Of a stretch of 64,000 nt of DNA, positions 24,626 through 34,500 are shown piece by piece; position 1 is the stretch's first letter, and the number at the start of each line of letters is the position of its first letter. The stretch spans positions 147,131 to 211,130 of the forward strand of contig WGMA01000028.1 in the NCBI GenBank assembly GCA_016125285.1. Direction: 5' to 3'. Under the pieces are notes generated by a model. The model was not told the DNA's origin. It worked only from the letters and a program-made list of their open reading frames with translations, and did no database searches. The translations under genes were made by a program, and so were the position numbers. Source of the stretch: Phycisphaera sp. (lineage in GTDB: Bacteria > Planctomycetota > Phycisphaerae > Phycisphaerales > Zrk34).

Positions 24626-25570
24626 ATGGTGCGAACGACTGGTTGGCTGGCGGGCGTCGTGGGGGTCTGCATCGGGGCGCTGATGGTGTGTACGTCGGGC
24701 GCTAACGGGGCGGCGGGGTTGAAGGTGACGCCTGAAATGTGTGTGCAATCGGACGTGCCGGTGGAGGTCGACGCGCCGGATCCGTCGATGACGAAGATCG
24801 TGCTGATCTCGGACGCGCACACGCCAAGCAAGGCGCCGGGCGGTCACGAGTACTTCGCGGGGCTGGCGTTGCTGGCCGATCAGTTGAAGCAGACGAAGGG
24901 CGTCTGGCCGGTGATGGTGAAGGACGGCTGGCCGACCAACGAGAAGATCCTCGACGGCGCCAAGGCGGTGGTGTTCTACTGCGACGGCGGCGGCAAGCAG
25001 GGCTTCCTGGCGAACGAGCAGCGCGTGGCGACGATGCAGAAGCTGGCCGACGCCGGCGTGGGCCTCGTGATCATCCACCAGACCGTCGACTTCCCGAAGA
25101 ACTACGCCGACCAGGGCGCGTCGTGGTTCGGCGGCGTGTGGGTCCGCGGGTATTCCGACAGCAACCGCGGCCACTGGGACAGCACGCACGACAACTTCCC
25201 GCAGCATCCCGTGACCCGCGGCGTCACCGCGTGGTCCATGAACGACGGCTGGCTCGGACACCTCAAGTTCGTCGACGGCCTTAAGGGTGTCACGCCGCTG
25301 GTCTGGTCCGGCAAGAAACACCTCGGCTCACCCGAGGGCGGCGAGTACGACATCACCGGCTGGGCGTATGACCGCCCGGGCGGCGGTCGCTCGTTCGGCT
25401 TCTCCGGCCTCGACGCGCACTACGCGTGGGCGGCGGACGGCCTGCGCCGCTTCGTGGTCAACGGCGTGCTGTGGTCCGCGGGCGTCGACATCCCGGAGAC
25501 CGGCGCGAAGTGCGACCTCGACACCGCGACGATGAACCGGCATTTTGATCCACTGCCGGCGAAGAAGTAG
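24626..25570 (+). CDS. Secreted ThuA-domain protein
   Basis: 314 residues from ATG 24626, preceded by GAAAGGG. A signal peptide (about 5-29, ending SGANGA) indicates export. The rest is a ThuA domain, a class I glutamine-amidotransferase-like fold used in planctomycetes for carbohydrate-related functions: KIVLISDAHTPSKAPGGHEY, VFYCDGGGKQGF, VIIHQTVDFP, GHWDSTHDNFPQHPVTRG, GGGRSFGFSGLDAHYAW, FVVNGVLWSAG. It is convergent with a Gfo/Idh/MocA protein, a frequent functional partner in this phylum; the two may act on the same sugar. No catalytic Cys is apparent, as is usual for ThuA. Confidence 0.88.
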   Translation: MVRTTGWLAGVVGVCIGALMVCTSGANGAAGLKVTPEMCVQSDVPVEVDAPDPSMTKIVLISDAHTPSKAPGGHEYFAGLALLADQLKQTKGVWPVMVKDGWPTNEKILDGAKAVVFYCDGGGKQGFLANEQRVATMQKLADAGVGLVIIHQTVDFPKNYADQGASWFGGVWVRGYSDSNRGHWDSTHDNFPQHPVTRGVTAWSMNDGWLGHLKFVDGLKGVTPLVWSGKKHLGSPEGGEYDITGWAYDRPGGGRSFGFSGLDAHYAWAADGLRRFVVNGVLWSAGVDIPETGAKCDLDTATMNRHFDPLPAKK

Positions 25571-25572
25571 AA

Positions 25573-25655
25573 CGTTTAGCGACGCCCCGCAGGGGCGTGC
25601 TTTCGATGTGTTCGATGGTCCATTCAAGCACGCCCCTTCGGGGCGTCGCTAAACG
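25573..25655. repeat. GTTTAGCGACGCCCC inverted-repeat element
   Basis: Arm 25573-25602 starts CGTTTAGCGACGCCCC and ends GGGGCGTGCTT; the mirror arm 25626-25655 starts AAGCACGCCCC and ends GGGGCGTCGCTAAACG. Each arm is itself a small hairpin (GACGCCCC-GCA-GGGGCGT). It fills the gap between two convergent genes and could terminate both. A second copy is at 53033-53162. Confidence 0.85.
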
Positions 25656-25657
25656 GG

Positions 25658-27025
25658 TCAGCCGAGTCCCTCGATGCTCCAGCCGTTGCGGTATTCGTTG
25701 CGGAGGTGCTGGTTGGCGTCGGCGACGTTGGTGAACTTCATCGCGGCGCCGTCCCACTCGAGGCGCTGGTTGGGGTAGCGGACGGCGATGGAGCCGAGCA
25801 GGACGGTCTCGGTGAGCGGGGCGGCGAAGTCGAAGTTGGCGCAGGCCTCGCCGCCGTGGAGGATCGCGTCGCGCCAGTTGCCGTAGTGGTCGCGCGGGGC
25901 GAGTTTCGGGACGTCCAGGCCGTTCTTGAGTTCGACAGGATAGATGACCGGTCCGCCCATGTGCGCGTGCACGACGCAGCCCTTTTCGCCGATGAAGACC
26001 GTGCCCTGCGTGGGCATCTTCATGTCCTTGGGGATGTGGCTGCAGATCTCGTGTCCGGGCGGGGCGTACTCGCCGTCGTACCAGGTGAACTTCAGCGTGT
26101 CGCCGGCGGTGTACTGCGTGCCGGGGAATTCGTAGCGGATTCGGTTGGAGGGCGTCCACGTCTCGGGGTTCGCGGCGGGGCCTTCGCTGGTGATCGATTT
26201 GGGCGCGCCGACACCGAGCGTGGTGACCATCGGCTCGTAGATGTGGATGCCCATGTCGCCGAGCGTGCCGGTGCCGAAGTCGATCCAGCCGCGCCAGTTC
26301 ATCGGCGTGTACAGGCGTTCGACGTAGGGCCGCTGCGGCGCGACGCCGAGCCACAGGTCCCAGTCGAGATTGTCGGGCACGGGGTCGGACTTGTCGGGGC
26401 GACCCTCCGGCGGACCGGCCCAGCGTTTGAACGACCACGAGTGCACCTCGCTGACCTTGCCGATGACGCCCTGCTGGATGAGGGCGGCGGTCATGCGGTG
26501 GCCGATGAGCGACTGGTTCTGGATGCCCATCTGCGTCTTGACCTTGCACTTCCGCGCCTCGGTCAGCAGCACGCGGGCTTCGTGGATGGTGTGGGTCAGC
26601 GGCTTCTGGCAGTAGACGTGCTTGCCGAGTCGCATCGCGGTGAGCGTGATGGACGCGTGCATGTGGTCGGGCGTGGAGCAGGTGATCGCATCGACGTCCT
26701 TGCTGTCGTCGAAGAGCTTACGCCAGTCCTGGTAGGTCCGCGCGTCGGGCCACTTTTCGGACGCCGCGCCCCAGCCGCCGCCCTTGCGGCCCTTGCCCTT
26801 GAGCACGTCGCAGAACGCCACGAGGTTGTGCTCCTTCGTGGCGGCAAGGTTCACGTCGGTCCAGCCCTTGCCGCCGACGGCGACGGCGGCGAAGTTGATC
26901 TTGCTGTTGGCGGAGGCGGCGCGGACCAGCGCGGGCATCACGGTCGGCAGGGTCGCACCGGCGACGGCGATGTGCCTGATGAACGAGCGGCGGGTGGGGC
27001 GGTGCGGCGTGGACGGCGTGGTCAT
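25658..27025 (-). CDS. Gfo/Idh/MocA oxidoreductase, Tat-exported
   Basis: 455 residues. The N-terminus is a Tat signal (RRSFIRHIAVAGATLP), so the folded NAD(P)-bound protein is exported. The Rossmann domain follows (AAVAVGGKGWTDVNLA instead of the strict GxGxxG, then VAFCDV), with the family motif CQKPLTHTIHEARVL at about 140-154 containing the catalytic-region Lys-Pro. The C-terminal alpha/beta domain includes DMGIHIYEPM and GTVFIGEKGCVVHAH. Planctomycetes have many such enzymes, thought to act on sugars. The promoter may be TATGCT on the minus strand near 27066-27071; CGGAG serves as Shine-Dalgarno. Substrate unknown; the convergent ThuA gene is the likely partner. Confidence 0.92.
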   Translation of the reverse strand: MTTPSTPHRPTRRSFIRHIAVAGATLPTVMPALVRAASANSKINFAAVAVGGKGWTDVNLAATKEHNLVAFCDVLKGKGRKGGGWGAASEKWPDARTYQDWRKLFDDSKDVDAITCSTPDHMHASITLTAMRLGKHVYCQKPLTHTIHEARVLLTEARKCKVKTQMGIQNQSLIGHRMTAALIQQGVIGKVSEVHSWSFKRWAGPPEGRPDKSDPVPDNLDWDLWLGVAPQRPYVERLYTPMNWRGWIDFGTGTLGDMGIHIYEPMVTTLGVGAPKSITSEGPAANPETWTPSNRIRYEFPGTQYTAGDTLKFTWYDGEYAPPGHEICSHIPKDMKMPTQGTVFIGEKGCVVHAHMGGPVIYPVELKNGLDVPKLAPRDHYGNWRDAILHGGEACANFDFAAPLTETVLLGSIAVRYPNQRLEWDGAAMKFTNVADANQHLRNEYRNGWSIEGLG

Positions 27026-27236
27026 CGAATGTCTCCGAGGGTGATGGCGTCGGGTGGGTTTGACAGCATAGGCCCAACGCCACGATCGGACGCTTCTTGC
27101 AGCAGTCGCGGTGTAAGTTTGCGTGAAATGACGCGTTATGGCGTGCGGATTAGCACAGGGCTATCGCGGCTTCGCATGAACCTGACTCGGTGGATCGCAC
27201 TGATTTGAACCGCCAAGACGCCAGGAGCGCCAAGAG
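27026..27236. other. Intergenic stretch upstream of Gfo/Idh/MocA gene
   Basis: It holds the leader of the minus-strand oxidoreductase gene with TATGCT near 27066. The remainder shows no ORF or structure I can support. Confidence 0.4.
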
Positions 27237-27350
27237 GAATGACGAATGACGAAATTCGAATGACGAATCAATGACGAATGCTCGAAGCTCCAATCCAGAC
27301 CTTCGTCATTGGAGTTTGTTTTGTCATTCGGATTTCGTCATTCGTCATTC
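27237..27350. repeat. ATTCGTC-type two-armed hairpin element
   Basis: GAATGACGAATGACGAAAT (27237-27255) pairs perfectly over 19 bp with 27332-27350. A second stem CTCCAAT (27288-27294) / ATTGGAG (27308-27314) sits inside. The arms are tandem 7-mers (ATTCGTC on one strand). It lies downstream of purM. A one-armed copy is at 52459-52517. Confidence 0.85.
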
Positions 27351-27364
27351 GCGTCGAAGATGCG

Positions 27365-28441
27365 TCAGATCATCTTCACTTCGCCCGAGCCCGAGACGAC
27401 GGTGCCGAGTCGGTAGACGGTTTCGCCGGCGTCGGCGAGTTGTTGGGTGACCGAGTCGGCGAAGGCGGGGCGGACGAGCAGGCAGTAGCCGATGCCGCAG
27501 TTGAACACGCGGTCCATCTCGTGCTGCTCGACACCGCCGCGTTCCTGGAGGAACCTGAAGACGGGCGGGATGGTCCACGCCTTGCGGTTGACGCGTGCGT
27601 CGAGGTGGTCGGGCAGGGCGCGGTTGAGGTTGCCGACGATGCCGCCGCCGGTGATGTGCGCCATGCCGTTGACGACGCGCTTGACGCGGTAGTTGCGCAG
27701 CGTGCGGATGACCGGGCGGCAGTAGATGCGCGTGGGCGTGAGCAGGACCTGGCCGAGCGGCTGGTCGGTCTCGAGTTCCTTGTAGACCTTATTGAGGTCG
27801 AGCTTTTTCTTTTTGACGATGGCGCGGACGAGCGAGTAGCCGTTGGAGTGCAGGCCGTCGGAGGCTAGGCCGAGGATCACGTCGCCGCGCTCGACACGCT
27901 GGTGGTCGACCATTCGGTCTTCCTCGGCGACGCCGACAGCGAAGCCCGCCATGTCGAACTCGCCGGGGGCGTAGACGTCGCCCATCTCCGCGGTCTCGCC
28001 GCCGAGCAGCGCCGCGCCCGCCTTGACGCAGCCGTCGGCCACGCCCTTGACCATCGCCGTGCCCTGCTCGGGGCTCAGCTTGTTGACCGCGAGGTAGTCC
28101 AGGAAGAACAGCGGCTCGGCGCCGGTGACGATCAGGTCGTTGACGGACATGGCGACGAGGTCGATGCCGACGGTGTCGTAGACGCCCATCTCGGCGGCGA
28201 GCTTGACCTTCGTGCCCACGCCGTCGGTGCAGGACACGAGGACGGGCTTGCGGTAGTTGCGTCGGAGCAGTCGCTCGGCGTAGTCGAGGCGGAAGAGCCC
28301 GGCGAAGCCGCCGTGGCGGTCGATGACGCGCGGGCCGTAGGTCCGCTGCATGTGGTGCTTGATCATGCCGACCATGCGATCGCCGGCGTCGATGTCGACA
28401 CCGGAGGCGGCGTAGGTCATGCCTTTCTTGGAGTCAGCCAT
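27365..28441 (-). CDS. purM: Phosphoribosylformylglycinamidine cyclo-ligase
   Basis: 358 residues from ATG 28441. The frame extends 17 codons further but those are encoded by the hairpin repeat and are rejected. PurM closes the imidazole ring of AIR in purine synthesis using ATP. Seen: TYAASGVDIDAGDRMV at the N-terminus, CTDGVGTKVKLAAEMG (phosphate loop), MSVNDLIVTGAEPLFFLDYLA (split when matched to the family), GGETAEMGDVY, GLASDGLHSNGYSLVR and HITGGGIVGNL. The start is 8 bases after TAAACT (28450-28455) on the minus strand. It is divergent from addB across a repeat-filled 163-base gap. Confidence 0.95.
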   Translation of the reverse strand: MADSKKGMTYAASGVDIDAGDRMVGMIKHHMQRTYGPRVIDRHGGFAGLFRLDYAERLLRRNYRKPVLVSCTDGVGTKVKLAAEMGVYDTVGIDLVAMSVNDLIVTGAEPLFFLDYLAVNKLSPEQGTAMVKGVADGCVKAGAALLGGETAEMGDVYAPGEFDMAGFAVGVAEEDRMVDHQRVERGDVILGLASDGLHSNGYSLVRAIVKKKKLDLNKVYKELETDQPLGQVLLTPTRIYCRPVIRTLRNYRVKRVVNGMAHITGGGIVGNLNRALPDHLDARVNRKAWTIPPVFRFLQERGGVEQHEMDRVFNCGIGYCLLVRPAFADSVTQQLADAGETVYRLGTVVSGSGEVKMI

Positions 28442-28449
28442 AGGCGGGC

Positions 28450-28455
28450 AGTTTA
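28450..28455 (-). promoter_or_regulatory. -10 box of purM
   Basis: TAAACT on the minus strand, 8 bases from the purM ATG. Its upstream region is the TTTTCCA-type repeat arm. Confidence 0.4.
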
Positions 28456-28462
28456 GCGGGGA

Positions 28463-28585
28463 ATTTTCCATTTGCCATTTTCCAGTTTCCATTTGTCATT
28501 TCAGAGACATTTGCGGGTGACATGGGTCGACTGGGCCTGTCGCTTCAAATGGAAAATGGAAAACGGAAAATGGCAAATGGAAAAT
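28463..28585. repeat. TTTTCCA-type hairpin between divergent purM and addB
   Basis: Bases 28463-28483 are the exact reverse complement of 28565-28585 (21 bp). Further TTTCCA/TGGAAA units lengthen both arms; the loop is GC-rich. The element fills the divergent promoter region and lies upstream of both -10 boxes. Confidence 0.9.
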
Positions 28586-28592
28586 CGCGGGT

Positions 28593-28598
28593 TACACT
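28593..28598 (+). promoter_or_regulatory. -10 box of addB
   Basis: TACACT ends 6 bases before the addB ATG at 28605. The bases that would be the -35 are repeat sequence. Confidence 0.4.
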
Positions 28599-28604
28599 CG
28601 CGTC

Positions 28605-31547
28605 ATGGCGATGGAGCGTCACTTTCTCGGATGGACTCGGCCCGGGCTTCCCGCGGCGTGCGACTGGCTGATCGGGCGGTACGGGGTCAACCTGCACAAC
28701 GTGACAGCCGTGCTGCCGGGCGGGCGTGCGGGGCGGCGGCTGATGGAGTTGCTGGTCGACGCGGCGGCGGAACGCGGTGAGCCGCTGGTCCCGCCGCGGA
28801 TCGTGACGGTAGGGCGACTCGCGGAGCAGTTGATCCCGCTGGAGCGCGTGGCGGACGACGCGGCGCGGGCGTTGATGTGGACGCAGGCGTTGCGCGGGTT
28901 GAGTCCGGCGGAGCGCGACACGCTGATCCCGCACCCGCCGGGCGACGACGACGTGCCGGGCTGGGCGACGCTGGCCGCGGAGATCGAGCGGCTGCACACC
29001 GAGCTGATCGGCGAGGGCGTGTCGTTCGCCGACGTGACTCGCGCCACCGACGAGATGGACGCGCCCGGCGAGGCGGCGCGATGGGGCGTGCTCGAAGCGG
29101 TCGCCCGTCGGTACCTCGACCTCGTCGCCTCCGTCGATCTGGCCGATCCCCAGACCGCGCGATGGCGCACGCTTCACGACCACGCCGCGACGATCACCAC
29201 CGACCGCGACATCGTCATCGTCGCGGCGGCGGACCTCAACAAGATGCAACGCCAGCTGCTCGGCGCGGTCGCCGATCGCGTGTCGGTGCTCGTGCACGCG
29301 CCGGAAGATCGGGCCGACGACTTCGACGCGCACGGCTGCGTGATCGTCGAGCGGTGGGCGGAGGCGACGCTGGACCTCGACGACGGCGCGCACCTGCGTG
29401 TCGTGCAGCGGCCGATCGATCAGTCGATGCAGGCGGTGCGCGAGATCGCGTCGCTCGACGGCGCGTACCCCGCCGAGCAGATCACGATCGGCGTGTGCGA
29501 CGACGCGGTCGCGCCGTACCTGCTGCAGATGCTGCCGGGCTACGACCTGAAGGTGCGTTACGCGGCCCGGACGCCGATCGATCGCACGGGGCCGATGCGC
29601 CTGCTGAGCGCCGCGGCGGAGTACATCGAGCACCGCCGGTTCGCCGACTTCGCCGCGCTGATCCGTCACCCGGACCTGCGCGACTGGCTGCTCGAGCACG
29701 GCGCGCCCGGCGGCGGACCGCTGCACGCCGACGCGATCGACACGTGGCTCGGCCTGATGGACGACTACTACACGCGGCACCTGCAGCAGCGGTTGACCGG
29801 TCGATGGCTCGGCGACGACGACACGCGTGCGGCGCTCAAGGCGGTGTACGACGCGGTGCATCACGCGGAGTTGCTCGGCGAGCTGTTGGGCGAGCCGCGC
29901 GAGGATGACGACACGCCGGCGGCGCGTCCGCTGTCGAAGTGGGCCGAGCCGATCGCGAAGCTGCTGATCACGGTGTACGGACGGACGCCGGTCGATCGCA
30001 CGGACGACGCGGGACGCGTGATCATCGAGACGTGCGAGTCGGTGCGCGACGCGCTGGCGGCGTATCACCGGCTGCCGGCGGGGATCGACGTCGAGCTCGA
30101 CGCGGCGGCGGCGCTGCGGCTGGTCGTGTCGCGCGTGGCGGGCGGGTTCGTCCCGCCCGAGGCGGATCAGGCGGCGATCGAGATGCTCGGCCCGCTCGAG
30201 CTGCCGCTCGACGACGCCGAGGTGTGCCTCGTCAGCGGCTTCAACGAGGGCTGCCTGCCGGAGTCGACGCACGGCGACGCGCTGCTGCCCGACGGCCTGC
30301 GTGCGCAGCTCGGCGTGTTCGACAACCGTCGCCGCTACGCGCGCGACGTGTACGCGGTGACGACGATGCGGCACAGCAAACGCGTGCTGAAGCTGATCGC
30401 GGGGCGGCGCGACGCGTCGGGCGATCCGCTGCGGCCGAGCCGGCTGATGTTCGCCGCGGACCCGGACACGATCGCGCGGCGCATCCAGCGGTTCTACGGC
30501 GACGAAGGCGCAGACGATGCGGCGTCGCACGCGCCGGCGCGGCTGACGCGGTGGTCGCACGCGGCGGCGTCGGGCTTCGCGATCCCGCCGGTGCTGCGTG
30601 TGAAGCGCGTGCCGGAGTACCTGCGCGTCACGGATTTCCGGGCATACCTCGATTGCCCGTACCGCTTCGCGCTGAGTCGACTGATGCGACTTGGGCGCAT
30701 CGACGACACCGCGGCGGAGATGGACGCGATGCTGTTCGGCACCGTCACGCACAAGGTGCTGCAGCGCTTCGCGGTAATGGAGGCGGCGAAATCGACCGAC
30801 GCCGAGGCGGTCGCTCAGGTGATCGGCGGGCTGGTCGACGCGGTGATCGGCGAGGAGTTCGGCGACGAGCCGCTGCCGGCGGTGATCGTGCAGCGTGAGC
30901 AGCTCAAGCAGCGGCTGCGCGGGTTCGCGCGGTGGCAGGCGGAGTGGGCGGCGGACGGCTGGGTGATCCGGCACGCCGAGCGCGTGTTCAGCAACGAGAC
31001 CGCCGGCGTGCTTGAACTCGGCGACGGCGAATCGATCCGTCTGCACGGCACGATCGACCGCATCGACTACAACGAGCGGAGGAACACGTGGGCGGTGCTG
31101 GATTACAAGACGAGCGACAAGGCGAAGGAGCCCGGCAAGGAACACCGCAAAAAGGACGGCGAATGGAAGGACCTGCAGCTGCCGCTGTACCGCGTGCTGC
31201 TGCGGTCGCTGACCGACGCGCGCGGCCGACGTGTGCTCGACGCCGCGGCGATGGACACGCTGAAGCTCGGCTACGTCGCGTTGCCGAAGGACACGCGCAC
31301 CGCGGGCGCGAAGCTCGCGAAGTGGTCGGCCGACGACCTCGACGACGCGGAGAACGAGGCGAAGCGGATCGCGGTCGAGATCCGCGAGGCGATCCGGTCA
31401 GGCGCGATCGCGGAGTGGCGACCGCAAGATGTCAGCACGCCGTGGGACGAGTTCGCGTGGCTGTGCGGCGTGGGGCAGATGAGCCCGCCGGGCGAGAACG
31501 GCGACGACGAAGAAGGCGGCGGTGACGACGCGGGAGGTGACGCGTGA
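28605..31547 (+). CDS. addB: AddB-like helicase-nuclease subunit
   Basis: 980 residues. The N-terminus (NVTAVLPGGRAGRRLMELL) matches the degenerate helicase end of AddB proteins with three-residue spacing typical of the LPxxRAxRxL group. The C-terminal third is a PD-(D/E)xK nuclease of RecB type: YLDCPYRFALSRLMRLG near 690, HGTIDRIDYNE near 812, VLDYKTSDKA near 830 and LQLPLYR near 860. The four-cysteine iron-sulphur set described for Bacillus AddB is not visible; only single cysteines occur near the nuclease. The stop overlaps the start of the next gene as GTGA. With that gene it should process double-strand breaks for RecA. Confidence 0.85.
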   Translation: MAMERHFLGWTRPGLPAACDWLIGRYGVNLHNVTAVLPGGRAGRRLMELLVDAAAERGEPLVPPRIVTVGRLAEQLIPLERVADDAARALMWTQALRGLSPAERDTLIPHPPGDDDVPGWATLAAEIERLHTELIGEGVSFADVTRATDEMDAPGEAARWGVLEAVARRYLDLVASVDLADPQTARWRTLHDHAATITTDRDIVIVAAADLNKMQRQLLGAVADRVSVLVHAPEDRADDFDAHGCVIVERWAEATLDLDDGAHLRVVQRPIDQSMQAVREIASLDGAYPAEQITIGVCDDAVAPYLLQMLPGYDLKVRYAARTPIDRTGPMRLLSAAAEYIEHRRFADFAALIRHPDLRDWLLEHGAPGGGPLHADAIDTWLGLMDDYYTRHLQQRLTGRWLGDDDTRAALKAVYDAVHHAELLGELLGEPREDDDTPAARPLSKWAEPIAKLLITVYGRTPVDRTDDAGRVIIETCESVRDALAAYHRLPAGIDVELDAAAALRLVVSRVAGGFVPPEADQAAIEMLGPLELPLDDAEVCLVSGFNEGCLPESTHGDALLPDGLRAQLGVFDNRRRYARDVYAVTTMRHSKRVLKLIAGRRDASGDPLRPSRLMFAADPDTIARRIQRFYGDEGADDAASHAPARLTRWSHAAASGFAIPPVLRVKRVPEYLRVTDFRAYLDCPYRFALSRLMRLGRIDDTAAEMDAMLFGTVTHKVLQRFAVMEAAKSTDAEAVAQVIGGLVDAVIGEEFGDEPLPAVIVQREQLKQRLRGFARWQAEWAADGWVIRHAERVFSNETAGVLELGDGESIRLHGTIDRIDYNERRNTWAVLDYKTSDKAKEPGKEHRKKDGEWKDLQLPLYRVLLRSLTDARGRRVLDAAAMDTLKLGYVALPKDTRTAGAKLAKWSADDLDDAENEAKRIAVEIREAIRSGAIAEWRPQDVSTPWDEFAWLCGVGQMSPPGENGDDEEGGGDDAGGDA

Positions 31548-34500
31548 TCCATCTGCCGCGTGAGATGATCATCGCCTCGGCGGGGTCCGGCAAGACGTAC
31601 ACGATGTCGTGCCGGTACATCCGCCTGCTGACGCTGGGCGAGCCGGTGCGGCGTGTGTTCGCGTCGACGTTCACGCGGAAGGCGGCGGGCGAGATCCTCG
31701 ACCGCGTGCTGACGATGCTGGCGGGCGCGGCGCTCGACGATGCGAAATGCGCGGAGCTGGCGGCGCACGCCGATACGCCGGGTCTGACGCGCGACGGCGC
31801 GATGGAGCTGCTGGCGAACGTGGCGCGCGAGCTTCACACGCTGAACATCGGCACGCTCGACAGCTTCTTCGTGCGCACCGCTCGGGCGTTCGCCTACGAG
31901 CTGGGGCTGCCTCCGGCGTGGGGCATCGCGTCGGAGCCGGTCGACACGCAGCTGCGCACCGAGGCGATCCACCGCATGCTGCGCGAGGACGATCCGCAGC
32001 CGCTGGTCGACCTGATGCGGCGTGTGCACATGGGCGACGCGGGCCGGTCGGTGCACGAGACGCTGCTGTCGCTCGTCGGCGAGCTGCACGCGGTGTACCG
32101 CCAGACGCACCGCCTGCGGTTCGACCCGTGGGTGTGGTTCGACGCGCCGGACCCGCGGCGTGTGCTGAGCGACGAGGACCTGGAGGCGTTGATCGAGGCG
32201 TTGTCGACTTACGACGTGCCGCTGACGAAAGCGGGCACGCCGAACAAGACGTGGGCCAACGCGCTGACGAGCCTCGCGGACATCGCGCGACAGCGTGAGT
32301 GGGAGTCGATCGCCAAGGCGGGGCTGGGCAAGAAAGTCATCGACGATGACCTGGTCTTCTCGAGCAGCGAGATCCCCGGCGAGCTGGTCACGAAGATCCG
32401 CCAGCTGCTGGCCTACGCGTCGGCGGTGAAGGTGCGGGCGCTGTGCGAGAAGACGACGGCGGCGCGCGACCTCGTGGCGCGCTTTGATCGCGAATACCAG
32501 GCGTTGAAGGTGGCGCGGCGGGCGTACCGGTTCGAGGACATCACCGAGATGCTCGGCGGGGGCAAGTTGTCGGGTCGGCTCGACGAGCTGTTCTACCGGC
32601 TCGACGGTCGGATCGCGCACGTGCTGCTCGACGAGTTTCAGGACACGTCGCTGCAGCAGTGGGACGCGCTGTCGCCGATCGCCGACGAGGTGATGCAGAG
32701 CGACGGCGACCGCGCGACGCTGATCGTCGCGGACCCCAAGCAGTCGATCTACGCGTGGCGCGGCGGCGAGCCGGCGCTGCTGGACGACGTCCAGGCGCGG
32801 TACGCACTCGACGAGCGGCCGCTGCCGAAAAGCTACCGATCGAGTCCGGTGATCATCGACGCGGTCAACGACCTGTTCGGCGACATCGCGGGCAACGCGG
32901 CGATGGGGCGGTACCGGGACGACGCGGCGGCGTGGTCGCGGTGGTTCACGATGCACGACACGGCGAGGCGCGAGCTGCCGGGTCGCGTGCGCGTGGTGAC
33001 CGCTCCGGCGACGGGCGACAAGCCGTGGGGCGCGGCGATGCGGCACGCGGCGGAGATCGCGCGCGACCTGCACGCGGCGGCGCCGGGGTTCAGCATCGGC
33101 GTGCTGACGCGGACGAACCACGCGGTGCGGCGCGTGATCTACGAGCTGCGGCAGATGGGCGTGACATGCAGCGAGGAGGGCGGCAATCCGCTGACCGATT
33201 CGGTGGCGGTCACGGCGGTGCTGAGCCTGCTGACGATGGCGGACCATCCGGGCGACACGGCGGCGCGGTTCCACGTGGCGTCGACGCCCGTCGGCGCGGT
33301 CGTCGGGTTCACCGATCACGCCGACGACGTCGCGGCGCAGCGCGTGGCGCACGACGTGCGGCGTCGGCTGCTGGTCGAAGGTTACGGCGACTCGATCGCG
33401 GCGTGGGCGAAGGACATCGCGCCGTCGTGTGACGAGGCGGAGCTCAAGCGGCTCGTGCAGCTGGTGGAGCTGGCGTGCGGCGTTGAGGCGGAGGCGACGC
33501 TCCGACCGGGCGATTTCGTGCGGTACGTCGAGGCCACGCGCGTGGAGGACCCGACGTCGGCGGACGTGCGCGCGATGACGGTGCACGCGTCGAAGGGGTT
33601 GGAGTTCGACATCGTGGTGCTGCCGGAGCTGGACAAGGCGATGGTCGGCGGCGGGGGGCTGAACGCGGCGACGATGGTGCACTATCGCGATGCGCCGACG
33701 GGGCCGATCACGCGGGTGTTCCCGCGAGCGAATCAGCAGCTTCAGGATCTGGCGCCGGCGTGCAAGGAGATCATGCGTCAGAACGAGTCGCACCAGATGC
33801 GGGATTCGCTGGGGTTCCTGTACGTGGCGGTGACACGGGCGCGGCATGCGCTGCACGTGGTGCTGAACCCGGAGCGTGGGCGGGGGACGCCGTTGTTCGC
33901 GGACGTGGTGATGGAGGGGTTGTGCGGCGTGGATCACCGGTCGGCGCGCGACGCGGGCGGCGCGGTGTTGCATGAGGCGGGCGAGGCCGACTGGCACGTG
34001 GCGCTGGAGCGGCGTATCGCGGCGGAGGCGGCGTACGACGAGCCGGAGTGTGCGCTGGCGGAGACGGGCGGGCGTCGGCTGCGCGGGCTCGGGCGGACGT
34101 CGCCGTCGCAGCGCGAGGGCGGGCGGATGGTCGACGTGGCGCAGCGGCTGCGGCTCGACGCGCCCGAGGCGATGGCGTACGGCACGCAGGTGCACGAGGC
34201 GATGCAGCGCGTGATCTGGGCGGATGACGACAGCGCGGCGGCGCTCGCGGCGGAGTCGGCGGAGGTCGCCCGCGTACTCGGACACGCGGCGGTGCGCGAC
34301 GCGCTGTCGCGCACGGCGTACCCGGCGGACGCGGACATCGTGGTGCTCAACGAACACCCTTTCGCCGTGCGCGACGGCGACAACGTGATGACCGGGTTCA
34401 TCGACCGCCTCGTGCTCGTGCGCGACAAGTCGACCGGGCGCGTGACCGCCGCGGAGGTGATCGATTACAAGACCGACCGCGAGATCGACGTCGAGCACTA

